A DNA stretch of 10,800 nucleotides from CS1-C013 sp964347265 (GTDB lineage: Archaea; Aenigmatarchaeota; Aenigmatarchaeia; Aenigmatarchaeales; Aenigmatarchaeaceae). This document shows, piece by piece, positions 1 to 5,948 of the stretch. Under the pieces are notes generated by a model. The model had not been told where the DNA came from, did not search any database, and saw nothing but the letters and a program-made list of their open reading frames with translations. The translations under genes and the position numbers were made by a program. Positions within the stretch are counted from its first letter, which is position 1; every line of letters begins with the position of its first letter. The stretch covers positions 1-10,800 of the forward strand of contig CAYFXV010000019.1 in assembly GCA_964347265.1 (NCBI GenBank), written 5' to 3'.

Positions 1-2
1 CA

Positions 3-842
3 GGCAGTTTTCTAATAAAAGATTTAACCTCTAGTTTATCTGTAGAAGCTGGTAAAAGCAAGTCAACTTCCTTTAAATTGTCAAACACATTAAGCAATAA
101 TTTAGTAGATGTAAATATTTCAGTTTCTAAAATAAGTTCAAGTTGGTATAGACTCTCCAAGAGTTCAATTTCAAATCTTAAAAGAGATGTTCCAGAAACT
201 ATAACAATAACATTTAACATACCAGAAGATGCAGAAGTTAAAGATTATGATGTTACTGTAAGAGCTACAGGAAGAATTATTGGAACTACTACAAAAAGAA
301 CAACTAGTAAAACAATGAAACTAAAAGTTACTACACCAAAACCAACACCAGCACCTACTTCACAAGAACCTGAAGAAGAACTTGAAGAAGCTACTATTGA
401 AACTACAGCAGAAGAAAATATAACAGCCAATGAAACTACTATAGGACCCACTGGTCTTGCAGCAACATTCGAATATCTAAAAAATAATTTAGTCATAGTA
501 GTTGCCATTGGAGCTTGTTTATTGATATTCATACTTAGAAACAATATAACCACAACTTTAATGAAAGCTGGTGGAAGAAAAGTTCCTAAAAAGACAAAAC
601 CAAAAACTAAAGAAGCTAAACCATCAAGACTTAAATCATTAAGTAAGTATAAATTAGCTATAAATCTGAGAAGAGGCAGAGGAAGAAAAGCAAAGATACC
701 AGAAAAAGAACCTAAAGAAATAAAAAGACCTGAAGTATTAGAAAGGGAAATAAAAAGAGATATAAAAGAATTACAACAAGTTCTTGAAGCTGAGAAAAAA
801 ATTGAAAAAAAGAAGAAAAAAATTGATTTAGAAAACAATTAA
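3..842 (+). CDS. Membrane-anchored surface protein, 5'-truncated by the window edge
   Basis: The frame is open from base 3 to the TAA at 840-842 (279 visible residues). A TTG at 78 could be read as a start, but the upstream frame has no stop and the domain runs through it, so this is the 3' part of a longer gene. The visible N-terminal part looks like an extracellular beta-sandwich of the NEW3/CARDB kind, with the pattern WYRLSKSSISNLK, then TITITFNIPEDAEVKDYDVT. A Thr/Pro/Glu-rich linker follows (about 340-460), then one transmembrane helix (about 486-539, LVIVVAIGACLLIFIL). The tail is long, highly basic, rich in Lys, Arg and Glu, and probably coiled-coil. The order beta-domain, flexible stalk, membrane helix, basic tail implies an outside-facing domain with a cytoplasmic tail able to contact nucleic acid or acidic partners. 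The exact function is unknown. The topology is well supported; the domain family is a pattern-based inference. Confidence 0.8.
   Translation, partial: GSFLIKDLTSSLSVEAGKSKSTSFKLSNTLSNNLVDVNISVSKISSSWYRLSKSSISNLKRDVPETITITFNIPEDAEVKDYDVTVRATGRIIGTTTKRTTSKTMKLKVTTPKPTPAPTSQEPEEELEEATIETTAEENITANETTIGPTGLAATFEYLKNNLVIVVAIGACLLIFILRNNITTTLMKAGGRKVPKKTKPKTKEAKPSRLKSLSKYKLAINLRRGRGRKAKIPEKEPKEIKRPEVLEREIKRDIKELQQVLEAEKKIEKKKKKIDLENN
795..822 (-). terminator. Three phased A7/T7 tracts, candidate terminator for map
   Basis: Runs of seven A lie at 795-801, 805-811 and 816-822 on the plus strand, inside the Lys-rich end of the surface protein gene. On the minus strand they are three T7 runs, about 190-220 nt past the map stop codon. 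Archaeal RNA polymerase is known to terminate on T-rich tracts without a hairpin, so this is the first strong candidate stop for the long minus-strand cluster. The termination role is inference; the tracts themselves are plain. Confidence 0.35.
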
Positions 843-865
843 AAGCTGGAAGTTTAATTATATTT

Positions 866-1033
866 ATGAAGAAAATTCTAATTTTGTGCTTGGTAATATT
901 TTTGCTAGCAGTTACTCTCAATATACCTAAAATAGATATAACAGGTTTATTTGTTAAAGCAAGTTCAACAATAGTAACAATAGCTAGATCAGTTATTAAG
1001 CAAGTTTTAACTGTTATTGCAGGATGGTTGTAA
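866..1033 (+). CDS. Small hydrophobic secreted or membrane peptide (55 aa)
   Basis: ATG at 866, TAA at 1031-1033, 23 bp after the preceding gene and on the same strand. It starts MKKILILCLVIFLLAVTLNI, a typical short basic N-terminus plus hydrophobic core (a signal peptide or membrane anchor). After a short polar turn (PKIDITG), a second segment of about 25 residues (FVKASSTIVTIARSVIKQVL, then TVIAGWL) can form a weakly cationic amphipathic helix. The last 20 bp overlap the 3' end of map on the other strand. I do not recognise a family. It could be a subunit of the neighbouring surface protein, a membrane-active secreted peptide, or a fortuitous ORF. The co-directional placement, ATG start and sensible protein composition favour a real gene. 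No good ribosome site is visible at normal spacing; a weak A/T-rich box (about 838-845) lies near -24. Confidence 0.55.
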   Translation: MKKILILCLVIFLLAVTLNIPKIDITGLFVKASSTIVTIARSVIKQVLTVIAGWL

Positions 1034-1907
1034 CAATTGGCTTTTCTTTAACAATTAAACTATGTTCAGATTGTGCAACTGGCTTTCCAGAAACTTCTCT
1101 CAATGGCTTGTAACCATATAATGCATTCACTGCTTCTAATTCTTTTAAACTTAATTCAACCTTTAAAAGAGAAAAACCTTTTTGTATCCACCTTTTAGCA
1201 AATGGTAATCTATTAAACTTGTCTCTTGCCATTTCTAAAATCTTTCTGCTTTCTATTAATCTTGTTGGCCTGTCATTAATCCATCTAAATATTAAAGCTT
1301 TTCCAGAATCTTTAACTAATCCATTACCACTTGTGCAAAACGGTTCTATTGCAATTACTTCATCTTCTCTTAGCTGGTATTTTGAATCATTTTTAATATT
1401 TGGTATTGTTAAACCTGCATGAACATCATATTTTCCTAAACTATGTCCTGTTAAATTTCTTATTGGATTAAAACCGAACTCTTTAGCAGTATTTTCTATT
1501 GTTTCTCCAATTTCTCCAACAGTTGTTCCGGTTTTTATTATTTTTATTGCATTTTCTAACATTTTTTCAGAACAAATTACTAAATCATCTTTTCCAGCAA
1601 TTCTTACTGTTTTTGCTGTGTCTCCAATATAGCCATCAACATGAACACCAACATCTATTTTTACATAATCGCCTTCTTTGATAGTGGCTTTGTCATTTAA
1701 GGCAGGATGCCAATGAGCAGCCATATCATTTATAGAAATATTAACTGGGAAAGCGGGTCTAGCTTTTAATTCTAAGATTTTTTTATCGATATTTTCTGCT
1801 ATTTCGAGAACTAAAACATCTTTTTTTACAAGACCACATCCATATTCTAGAACTTGTGCTGCAATTTTTCCTGCTTTAATATATTTATCTAAAACTTCTT
1901 GCTCCAT
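1014..1907 (-). CDS. map: Methionine aminopeptidase, archaeal type II
   Basis: Removes the initiator methionine from nascent proteins in the cytosol, using a dinuclear metal centre. The 297-residue protein matches the Pyrococcus enzyme in length and layout. The five metal ligands are visible: D85 (KIDVG), D96 (GDTAKT), H155 (LTGHS), E188 (AIEPF) and E281 (QSEHS). The substrate-site histidines H65 (AAHWHP) and H163 (VHAG) are also present, and residues around 190-270 hold the helical insertion typical of type II enzymes. The start at 1907 is supported because its first residues align with the start of known archaeal MetAPs; it lies 4 bp after the stop of the C39-like peptidase gene. It is the last gene of the tight DUF763-DUF192-C39-map run. 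Its 3' end overlaps the convergent 55-codon gene by 20 bp. No odd residues seen. Confidence 0.96.
   Translation of the reverse strand: MEQEVLDKYIKAGKIAAQVLEYGCGLVKKDVLVLEIAENIDKKILELKARPAFPVNISINDMAAHWHPALNDKATIKEGDYVKIDVGVHVDGYIGDTAKTVRIAGKDDLVICSEKMLENAIKIIKTGTTVGEIGETIENTAKEFGFNPIRNLTGHSLGKYDVHAGLTIPNIKNDSKYQLREDEVIAIEPFCTSGNGLVKDSGKALIFRWINDRPTRLIESRKILEMARDKFNRLPFAKRWIQKGFSLLKVELSLKELEAVNALYGYKPLREVSGKPVAQSEHSLIVKEKPIVTTILQ
1041..1049 (+). terminator. Short T-rich tract, possible terminator of the plus-strand unit
   Basis: A pyrimidine stretch (CTTTTCTTT) starts 8 nt after the TAA of the 55-codon gene and lies inside the 3' end of the convergent map gene. T-rich runs just after stops are typical archaeal terminators, but this one is short and interrupted by C. 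Confidence 0.3.
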
Positions 1908-1911
1908 AAAA

Positions 1912-2529
1912 TCATTTTTTAATTAAGGTTATAAATTTTTGATATTCCCATGCTTTTTTGAATAAATCCTTTTCTATTTTTCTGTTTGCTGAACCATCAT
2001 TAATACCAGGGTCATGAACATATACATTGTTTTCATCAAATCCAGTTAATACAACGAAATGTCCGGCATATCCAGGTTTACTATTTATTGTCCTAGAATT
2101 AATTAACAAGATTATTACATAATCTTTAAACGTTTTTTCAATGTCTTCAAAAAGCAATTCTTTAAGTTCAAAAATATTTTCTTTTATCATTTTTTTAGCA
2201 TTTTCAATTTCAGATTCAATATCACTCATTTCTATTGTCTCTTCTGCAATTTCTTTATCATATTTTTTACGAATATAATTAGCACCGGTTTTTGTAAATT
2301 CATTGTAATCAAAATTTGAGTATATCTTTATTTTTAGTCCCATTTTTTTAATTTGTATAGCAGCAGCACAACACCAAGTCCATTTGTCTTTTGGTTTGTC
2401 TGATATTTTGTCCAATTCTTCATATGTAAAGTCTTTTTCTGGGAAGAAATATTTTAAAACCATTTTTAGACAAGCTTGAAAACAGTGTGTATCATCGGGT
2501 TGTTTAAAGTAAGGTACCTCTTTTTTCAT
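1912..2529 (-). CDS. C39-like papain-fold cysteine peptidase, cytosolic
   Basis: A 205-residue protein with the signature of the peptidase C39-like (Peptidase_C39_2) group. The N-terminal PYFKQPDDTHCFQACLKMVL carries the predicted nucleophile C16, with Q10 upstream as a possible oxyanion residue. The C-terminal GHFVVLTGFD supplies H157 and VYVHDPG supplies D173. These families hydrolyse peptide bonds; bacteriocin exporters use the same fold to remove double-glycine leaders. Here there is no ABC transporter domain, signal peptide or membrane helix, so the protein should be soluble and intracellular. Between nucleophile and histidine lies a charged helical insert (about residues 83-135) and an unusual CC pair (C53-C54, WTWCCAAA). 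The gene starts 1 bp after the DUF192 stop and ends 4 bp before map, so co-expression is likely. The substrate is unknown, and a non-peptidase amidase or acyltransferase role is possible. Confidence 0.8.
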   Translation of the reverse strand: MKKEVPYFKQPDDTHCFQACLKMVLKYFFPEKDFTYEELDKISDKPKDKWTWCCAAAIQIKKMGLKIKIYSNFDYNEFTKTGANYIRKKYDKEIAEETIEMSDIESEIENAKKMIKENIFELKELLFEDIEKTFKDYVIILLINSRTINSKPGYAGHFVVLTGFDENNVYVHDPGINDGSANRKIEKDLFKKAWEYQKFITLIKK

Positions 2530-2530
2530 A

Positions 2531-2863
2531 TTACCATCTTAATTTATCTCCAATTTTTACTTTTAAATTAAAAGGAGTTTCTAAAACATATTTACAATGT
2601 TTTTTTGGTTTATAAGTTCTCCAAGTTTTTGGATCAAATGATAATGGTTTACCTTCTTTTATATCAATAACAATTTTACTTTTATCTATGAATATCATCT
2701 TTATTGGATATCTTACTGCAAACATCCACAAAGACCATTTATCTTCATAAGACAGATGAAAAAACATGTTTTTCTTTTTGGAAAAGCTCAATCCAACAGC
2801 TCTCTTCAAAAAATTATCTGCAACTTCTGCTTCAATTGTAGAACCTTTTAGTTTAATTTTCAT
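2531..2863 (-). CDS. DUF192 family protein
   Basis: A 110-residue DUF192 protein. Family hallmarks are visible: the FLKRAVGLSF segment (residues 18-27, the usual R-x-x-GL), the core LWMFAVRYPIKMIFID (residues 45-60, usually WM...P-D-x-FID) and KYVLET near residue 91, followed by a short hydrophobic strand and GDKLRW. The family forms a small beta-rich fold with no established biochemical role. Many bacterial members have a signal peptide; this one begins directly with the fold (MKIKLKGSTIEAEVADN), so it is probably cytosolic. It starts 14 bp after DUF763 and ends 1 bp before the C39-like peptidase gene. No Shine-Dalgarno is visible at its start, so it may rely on translation coupling. Confidence 0.88.
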   Translation of the reverse strand: MKIKLKGSTIEAEVADNFLKRAVGLSFSKKKNMFFHLSYEDKWSLWMFAVRYPIKMIFIDKSKIVIDIKEGKPLSFDPKTWRTYKPKKHCKYVLETPFNLKVKIGDKLRW

Positions 2864-2877
2864 TGATTATTATTTTA

Positions 2878-3918
2878 TTATTTCAAATAAAAATCTTTCA
2901 ACCTTTTAATAGCAAACATCTTTTCTTTGTTTCCTATTTTTGCATTTTCTACAGCAGTTTTAAGAATTTCTATTGACTTATCATAAGTTTTTCTATTAAC
3001 AGGATAAGGATGACCGTCTTTACCTCCATGTGCAAAAGAAAATTTAACAGGATCTTTCCAACTTGGTTCTTTTCCGTATATTAATTTACTTAACAGGGCT
3101 AAAGCCCTTATGGATTTAGGTCCCATCCCTTTAACCAATATTAATTGTTCGTAGTTTTTTGGCTGAAACTCATAAGCATTTGTTAATCCTCTAAAATTCT
3201 TTAAATCAATTTCATGTTTTTTATCTAACAACAAGTATTTTTTCAATTTTTTTGGATTATCTTTTATTAAATCAACAGAAGTTTTCCTGCAATCTTCACT
3301 TTCTTTAGCAACCATGTTCAAAGCCTTTCCTTTAGTATCACAACAAATTGCTAAATGTGGTTCAACAACAAAGGATTTTACTTTTTCTGATAACCAATGA
3401 TATCTTCTAGCATAATGAATTTCAGGATTCATGCCCTGTTGTATTACAGACCATTTTCCTTCTTCTGAAACAAAAAAGCTATGATGATATAACTGAAAAC
3501 CATCTTGCAAAGCAGAATTGTCAACCTTTGCTGATAGCCTGCTTGCAATTTTTAGTTTTTCTATTTTAGATGTTGATAAAGAAAAGATTTTTTCAAGTTT
3601 TTCTATTTCTTGTGGAGTTTTTCTTGATGCTTTACCTTTGCCTCCAAGAACTACAATTCCCAATTCTCCAGATTTTAAACCTTCTTTCAATGCTCCTGTA
3701 ACAGTTGTAGTGACTCCTGAAGAATGCCAGTCAAAGCCTAAAACACATGAAAACGATTGGAAGAAAAAGGGATCAGATATCCTCTTTAAGAATTCATCTT
3801 TTCCAAATTCATAAACAATGATTTCTGTTACAGCTTTTCCCAGCTTTTTCATTCTTTTGAATAACCATCGAGGACAAGAACCATAATGTAAAGGTAAATC
3901 AGCAACTCCAGTTTTCAT
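2878..3918 (-). CDS. DUF763 family protein with helix-hairpin-helix
   Basis: A 346-residue protein recognised as DUF763 from its highly conserved start MKTGVADLPLHYGSCPRWLF, the block DPFFFQSFSCVLGFDWHSSG (residues 49-68), the following GVTTTVTGALKEGL, and near the C-terminus FSFAHGGKDGHPYPV (residues 293-307). Residues 260-276 (ILVKGMGPKSIRALALL) form a helix-hairpin-helix motif of the kind that contacts the DNA backbone without sequence specificity. Conserved His, Asp and Cys residues (D63, H65, H145-H146, H168, H188, H297, H303) could form an active or metal site. The family is found in archaea and thermophilic bacteria and has no settled function; a nucleic-acid role is an inference from the hairpin. 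The start at 3918 fits the family N-terminus. A weak TATA-like box lies about 24 bp upstream. Confidence 0.92.
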   Translation of the reverse strand: MKTGVADLPLHYGSCPRWLFKRMKKLGKAVTEIIVYEFGKDEFLKRISDPFFFQSFSCVLGFDWHSSGVTTTVTGALKEGLKSGELGIVVLGGKGKASRKTPQEIEKLEKIFSLSTSKIEKLKIASRLSAKVDNSALQDGFQLYHHSFFVSEEGKWSVIQQGMNPEIHYARRYHWLSEKVKSFVVEPHLAICCDTKGKALNMVAKESEDCRKTSVDLIKDNPKKLKKYLLLDKKHEIDLKNFRGLTNAYEFQPKNYEQLILVKGMGPKSIRALALLSKLIYGKEPSWKDPVKFSFAHGGKDGHPYPVNRKTYDKSIEILKTAVENAKIGNKEKMFAIKRLKDFYLK

Positions 3919-3938
3919 ATCTAATTATTAGGATCTGA

Positions 3939-3946
3939 AAAATTTA
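3939..3946 (-). promoter_or_regulatory. Weak TATA-like box before DUF763
   Basis: The minus strand reads TAAATTTT, centred about 24 bp before the DUF763 ATG, in the 31-bp gap and just after the TAA of the upstream gene. The spacing would give a leaderless transcript, as at the stronger boxes in this window, but base composition alone could produce it. Confidence 0.3.
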
Positions 3947-3949
3947 GAA

Positions 3950-4198
3950 TTATCTTCTTTTCTTTTTAGCTCTTTTTGTAAGTCTTCTTCCAATTTTTTT
4001 GTATCTTCCAATTTTCTGTATATCCCTTACAAGCTCCTTTTCTTCTTCTTCCATTTTACTTTCTATTAGTGCAAGTTTCACTTCGAGCTTCTTCAATTTT
4101 TTTATTTCATATGCCAGATACAATATTAATAGAACTACAAATCCAGAAAATATCATTAGTAAATCAACAACCGATATATAAACTCCAAATACATACAT
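3950..4198 (-). CDS. Small membrane protein with basic coiled-coil tail (82 aa)
   Basis: The N-terminus holds one membrane helix (residues about 8-29, SVVDLLMIFSGFVVLLILYL), followed by a charged heptad-like helix (about 30-60, KKLEVKLALIESKMEEEEKE) and a very basic end (RRLTKRAKKKRR). The predicted topology is outside-N-terminus with a cytoplasmic coiled coil that could oligomerise and bind acidic partners or nucleic acid. The gene begins 1 bp after the TAG of the secreted protein at 4200-4754 and has a strong ribosome site embedded in that gene's last codons, so the two are co-translated at tuned levels and probably act together. I recognise no family. Confidence 0.75.
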   Translation of the reverse strand: MYVFGVYISVVDLLMIFSGFVVLLILYLAYEIKKLKKLEVKLALIESKMEEEEKELVRDIQKIGRYKKIGRRLTKRAKKKRR

Positions 4199-4199
4199 A

Positions 4200-4754
4200 C
4201 TAACCCCTCCAAATTAGATATAAACTAAATATCAAAATTACTATATAAATTAATATTATAAAATCAATAGTTTCTCCACTTCCACTTATATATAAAAATT
4301 CTGATTTTCCAAAAGTTATGTCAGGAGATCTTAAATTTACGTTTAATGTATAAGTTCCTGTTACTGCATCTATTGGAACTTCAAAATCAATAACTCTTCT
4401 AATAGTTTTTTGAGGACTCATATAACCTATGTCTTCATGATAGATAACTTGTTCAGTTTGTTCTGTTTCAGCATTTAATACAGTTTTTCTAGGTATTTCT
4501 GTGTAAAGTAAATCACCATATACGAGTTTTCCTTCTGGACTCAATATTTCTATCTCTATTTCAGCTTCTTGCATTTCTCCAAAAGTTTCTATTTCAGCTA
4601 TTATTATTCCTCTTTCACCAGAATAATATGATTCTTCGTCAGTGTAAATTTCTATTCTTGATCCTTTAGCTTCTTTAGGTATAGTTAATTCGTCTGCAAC
4701 TACTGGTAGTGCTAGAAGCATTATTAAAATCAAAGTCAAAATCTGGATTTTCAT
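4200..4754 (-). CDS. Secreted beta-domain protein with C-terminal membrane anchor
   Basis: A 184-residue protein. Residues 1-20 are a signal peptide (MKIQILTLILIMLLALPVVA, cleavage probably before DEL). Residues about 30-157 are beta-strand rich and resemble an Ig-like or macroglobulin MG2-type domain: YTDEESYYSGERGIIIAEIE, then AEIEIEILSPEGKLVYG, and a closing VPIDAVTGTYTLNVNLRS. Residues 163-182 form a membrane helix, leaving only a few residues (RG end) inside the cell. It is therefore a surface-exposed, single-pass protein with practically no cytoplasmic tail. It heads a two-gene unit with the 82-residue membrane/coiled-coil protein. A TATA-like box about 23 bp before its ATG suggests a leaderless mRNA. 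Its role is unknown; adhesion or a structural envelope function fits the fold. Confidence 0.78.
   Translation of the reverse strand: MKIQILTLILIMLLALPVVADELTIPKEAKGSRIEIYTDEESYYSGERGIIIAEIETFGEMQEAEIEIEILSPEGKLVYGDLLYTEIPRKTVLNAETEQTEQVIYHEDIGYMSPQKTIRRVIDFEVPIDAVTGTYTLNVNLRSPDITFGKSEFLYISGSGETIDFIILIYIVILIFSLYLIWRG
4204..4210 (-). promoter_or_regulatory. Strong Shine-Dalgarno for the 82-residue protein
   Basis: The minus strand reads GGAGGGG, with GGAGG ending 7 nt before the ATG at 4198. It lies in the final Trp-Arg-Gly codons of the upstream gene. It is the only clear consensus ribosome site I found in the window and fixes the start of the downstream gene. Confidence 0.75.
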
Positions 4755-4773
4755 AATAGAATATTAGAAAGTT

Positions 4774-4781
4774 TATTTAAA
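4774..4781 (-). promoter_or_regulatory. TATA box for the secreted beta-domain gene
   Basis: TTTAAATA on the minus strand, centred about 23-24 bp before the ATG at 4754, in the 116-bp gap after the pilin gene. In archaea, transcription starts about 25-27 bp from the box centre, which here falls on the start codon. Confidence 0.5.
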
Positions 4782-4807
4782 TTATTATCTTAATATTTTT
4801 TTGGAAA

Positions 4808-4870
4808 TTATTTTGGACAAATAGGACATGGAATAATTAAAATCATAACTGTTAATGTTATTTTTTTCAT
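4808..4870 (-). CDS. Possible 20-codon micro-ORF ending in a CxxC motif
   Basis: Its ATG follows the TAA of the pilin gene without a gap (TAAATG), and it ends TAA at 4808-4810. The product would be MKKITLTVMILIIPCPICPK: basic start, hydrophobic core, then Cys-Pro-Ile-Cys-Pro. This looks like the first part of a lipoprotein or secreted protein. It may be a true micropeptide translated by reinitiation, the remnant of a decayed secreted-protein gene, or chance. Confidence 0.25.
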   Translation of the reverse strand: MKKITLTVMILIIPCPICPK

Positions 4871-5944
4871 TTATCCAACTCTAAGAGAAAGTGTTTTAAA
4901 TGGATATGTTGTATTTCTATAAATTTTTACCTCATCTATAGTTCCATTAAAAAAACCTGCTTCTGCACCACCACACACACTGCATCTTCTACCAACATTA
5001 AACCCCCATTGTCCTCCACCAGCTGCTCCATTCCATATATCATCTGAAAACGGAATATAATTTTCTAAATTTCCGTCTACAAAAACTTGAATAATAGATT
5101 TATTGTAAGTTCCTATTACATGGTGCCAATTACCATCTCTTAAATCACTAGTACCAGTGGCTTCTGCCCAATTGTTTGTATCCTTACCAATATGAAATCT
5201 TAATTTTCCTTGATCTGTTAAAAATAATAACCAACCTTCTTCTTCTCCAATATTTCCATTAAATCTGTTAGTTATTGACATATTATCAGATCCTATATGT
5301 GAAGTTTTAATCCAAGCCTCAGTTTGAATTGCATCTGCTATTCTTAAACTTTGAGAATCAGTTATACCAACAAAATCGCCATCACCATCAAATTCTAATG
5401 CATTTCTATATTTTCCTTTAACCCAAGTAGCACCACCTTCTAATGACCCATCATTTTCATATCCTGAAGAATCGTAAGCTATATTTCCAGAACCTTTATC
5501 AAATGTAAAGTCTAAAACAAGAGTAGAATTTGTTAAATAATAAGCCTCTATTTTTTTTGTTATTTCTGTGGAAGGATTAGTTATTTTTAGAAAATGGTTT
5601 CCCCGAGATATGCCAAAAAAGAATAAATTTATTGTTGCTAGTTCCCCATTATTAATTGTAGAAGGAGTCATGATGAAATCATAAAAAATATCATCTATAT
5701 AGATTCTTAGTGAATTATTGTTTATTACACCACTGCCACAATTTCTCAAATATATTTCATTTTCATGTATTGACTCTATTTTCATACAAGAAGATAGTTT
5801 TTCTGCTACCTGTGTTGTACTTATTTCTCCTGTTTCAGTTACTGATATTAATATTCCTGATAAGAATATGTATGACAGGCCAGCTAGAACTACCACAATC
5901 ATTATAATTAATATGATAGCTATAATTGCTGAAACACCTTTCAT
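4871..5944 (-). CDS. Type IV pilin-like protein fused to a LamG lectin-like domain
   Basis: A 357-residue protein. It starts MKGVSAIIAIILIIMIVVVL, a class III archaeal signal: a short KG leader, expected to be cut after G3 by the archaeal prepilin peptidase, followed by the hydrophobic helix used for pilus assembly. Residues about 35-138 form a small beta-domain with a likely disulfide pair C53/C69 around the NCGSG turn seen in archaeal pilins. Residues about 143-343 are a concanavalin A-like LamG domain: LDFTFDKGSGNIAYDSSGYE, the ALEFDGDGDFVGI strand, GNWHHVIGTYN, IQVFVDGN and FNGTIDEVKIYRN. An extra CxxC (C321, C324) sits in its loop RRCSVCGG. LamG domains commonly bind glycans, so a surface adhesin or minor pilin is likely. 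The ATG is 4 bp after the polB stop with no TATA box at the right distance, so it is probably co-transcribed with polB. Confidence 0.88.
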   Translation of the reverse strand: MKGVSAIIAIILIIMIVVVLAGLSYIFLSGILISVTETGEISTTQVAEKLSSCMKIESIHENEIYLRNCGSGVINNNSLRIYIDDIFYDFIMTPSTINNGELATINLFFFGISRGNHFLKITNPSTEITKKIEAYYLTNSTLVLDFTFDKGSGNIAYDSSGYENDGSLEGGATWVKGKYRNALEFDGDGDFVGITDSQSLRIADAIQTEAWIKTSHIGSDNMSITNRFNGNIGEEEGWLLFLTDQGKLRFHIGKDTNNWAEATGTSDLRDGNWHHVIGTYNKSIIQVFVDGNLENYIPFSDDIWNGAAGGGQWGFNVGRRCSVCGGAEAGFFNGTIDEVKIYRNTTYPFKTLSLRVG

Positions 5945-5948
5945 ATTT

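Noticed and set aside
78..80. TTG as start codon of the first plus-strand gene
   Set aside because: The frame is open back to base 3 and the beta-domain pattern continues upstream, so the true start is outside the window.
245..838. 197-residue minus-strand ORF opposite the surface protein
   Set aside because: It is antisense to a convincing protein, has Phe/Ser-rich low-complexity translation from the A-rich opposite strand, and lacks any domain.
4755..4870. Riboswitch or structured RNA in the longest intergenic gap
   Set aside because: The stretch is A/T-rich without evident long inverted repeats, and the micro-ORF plus TATA box account for most of it.
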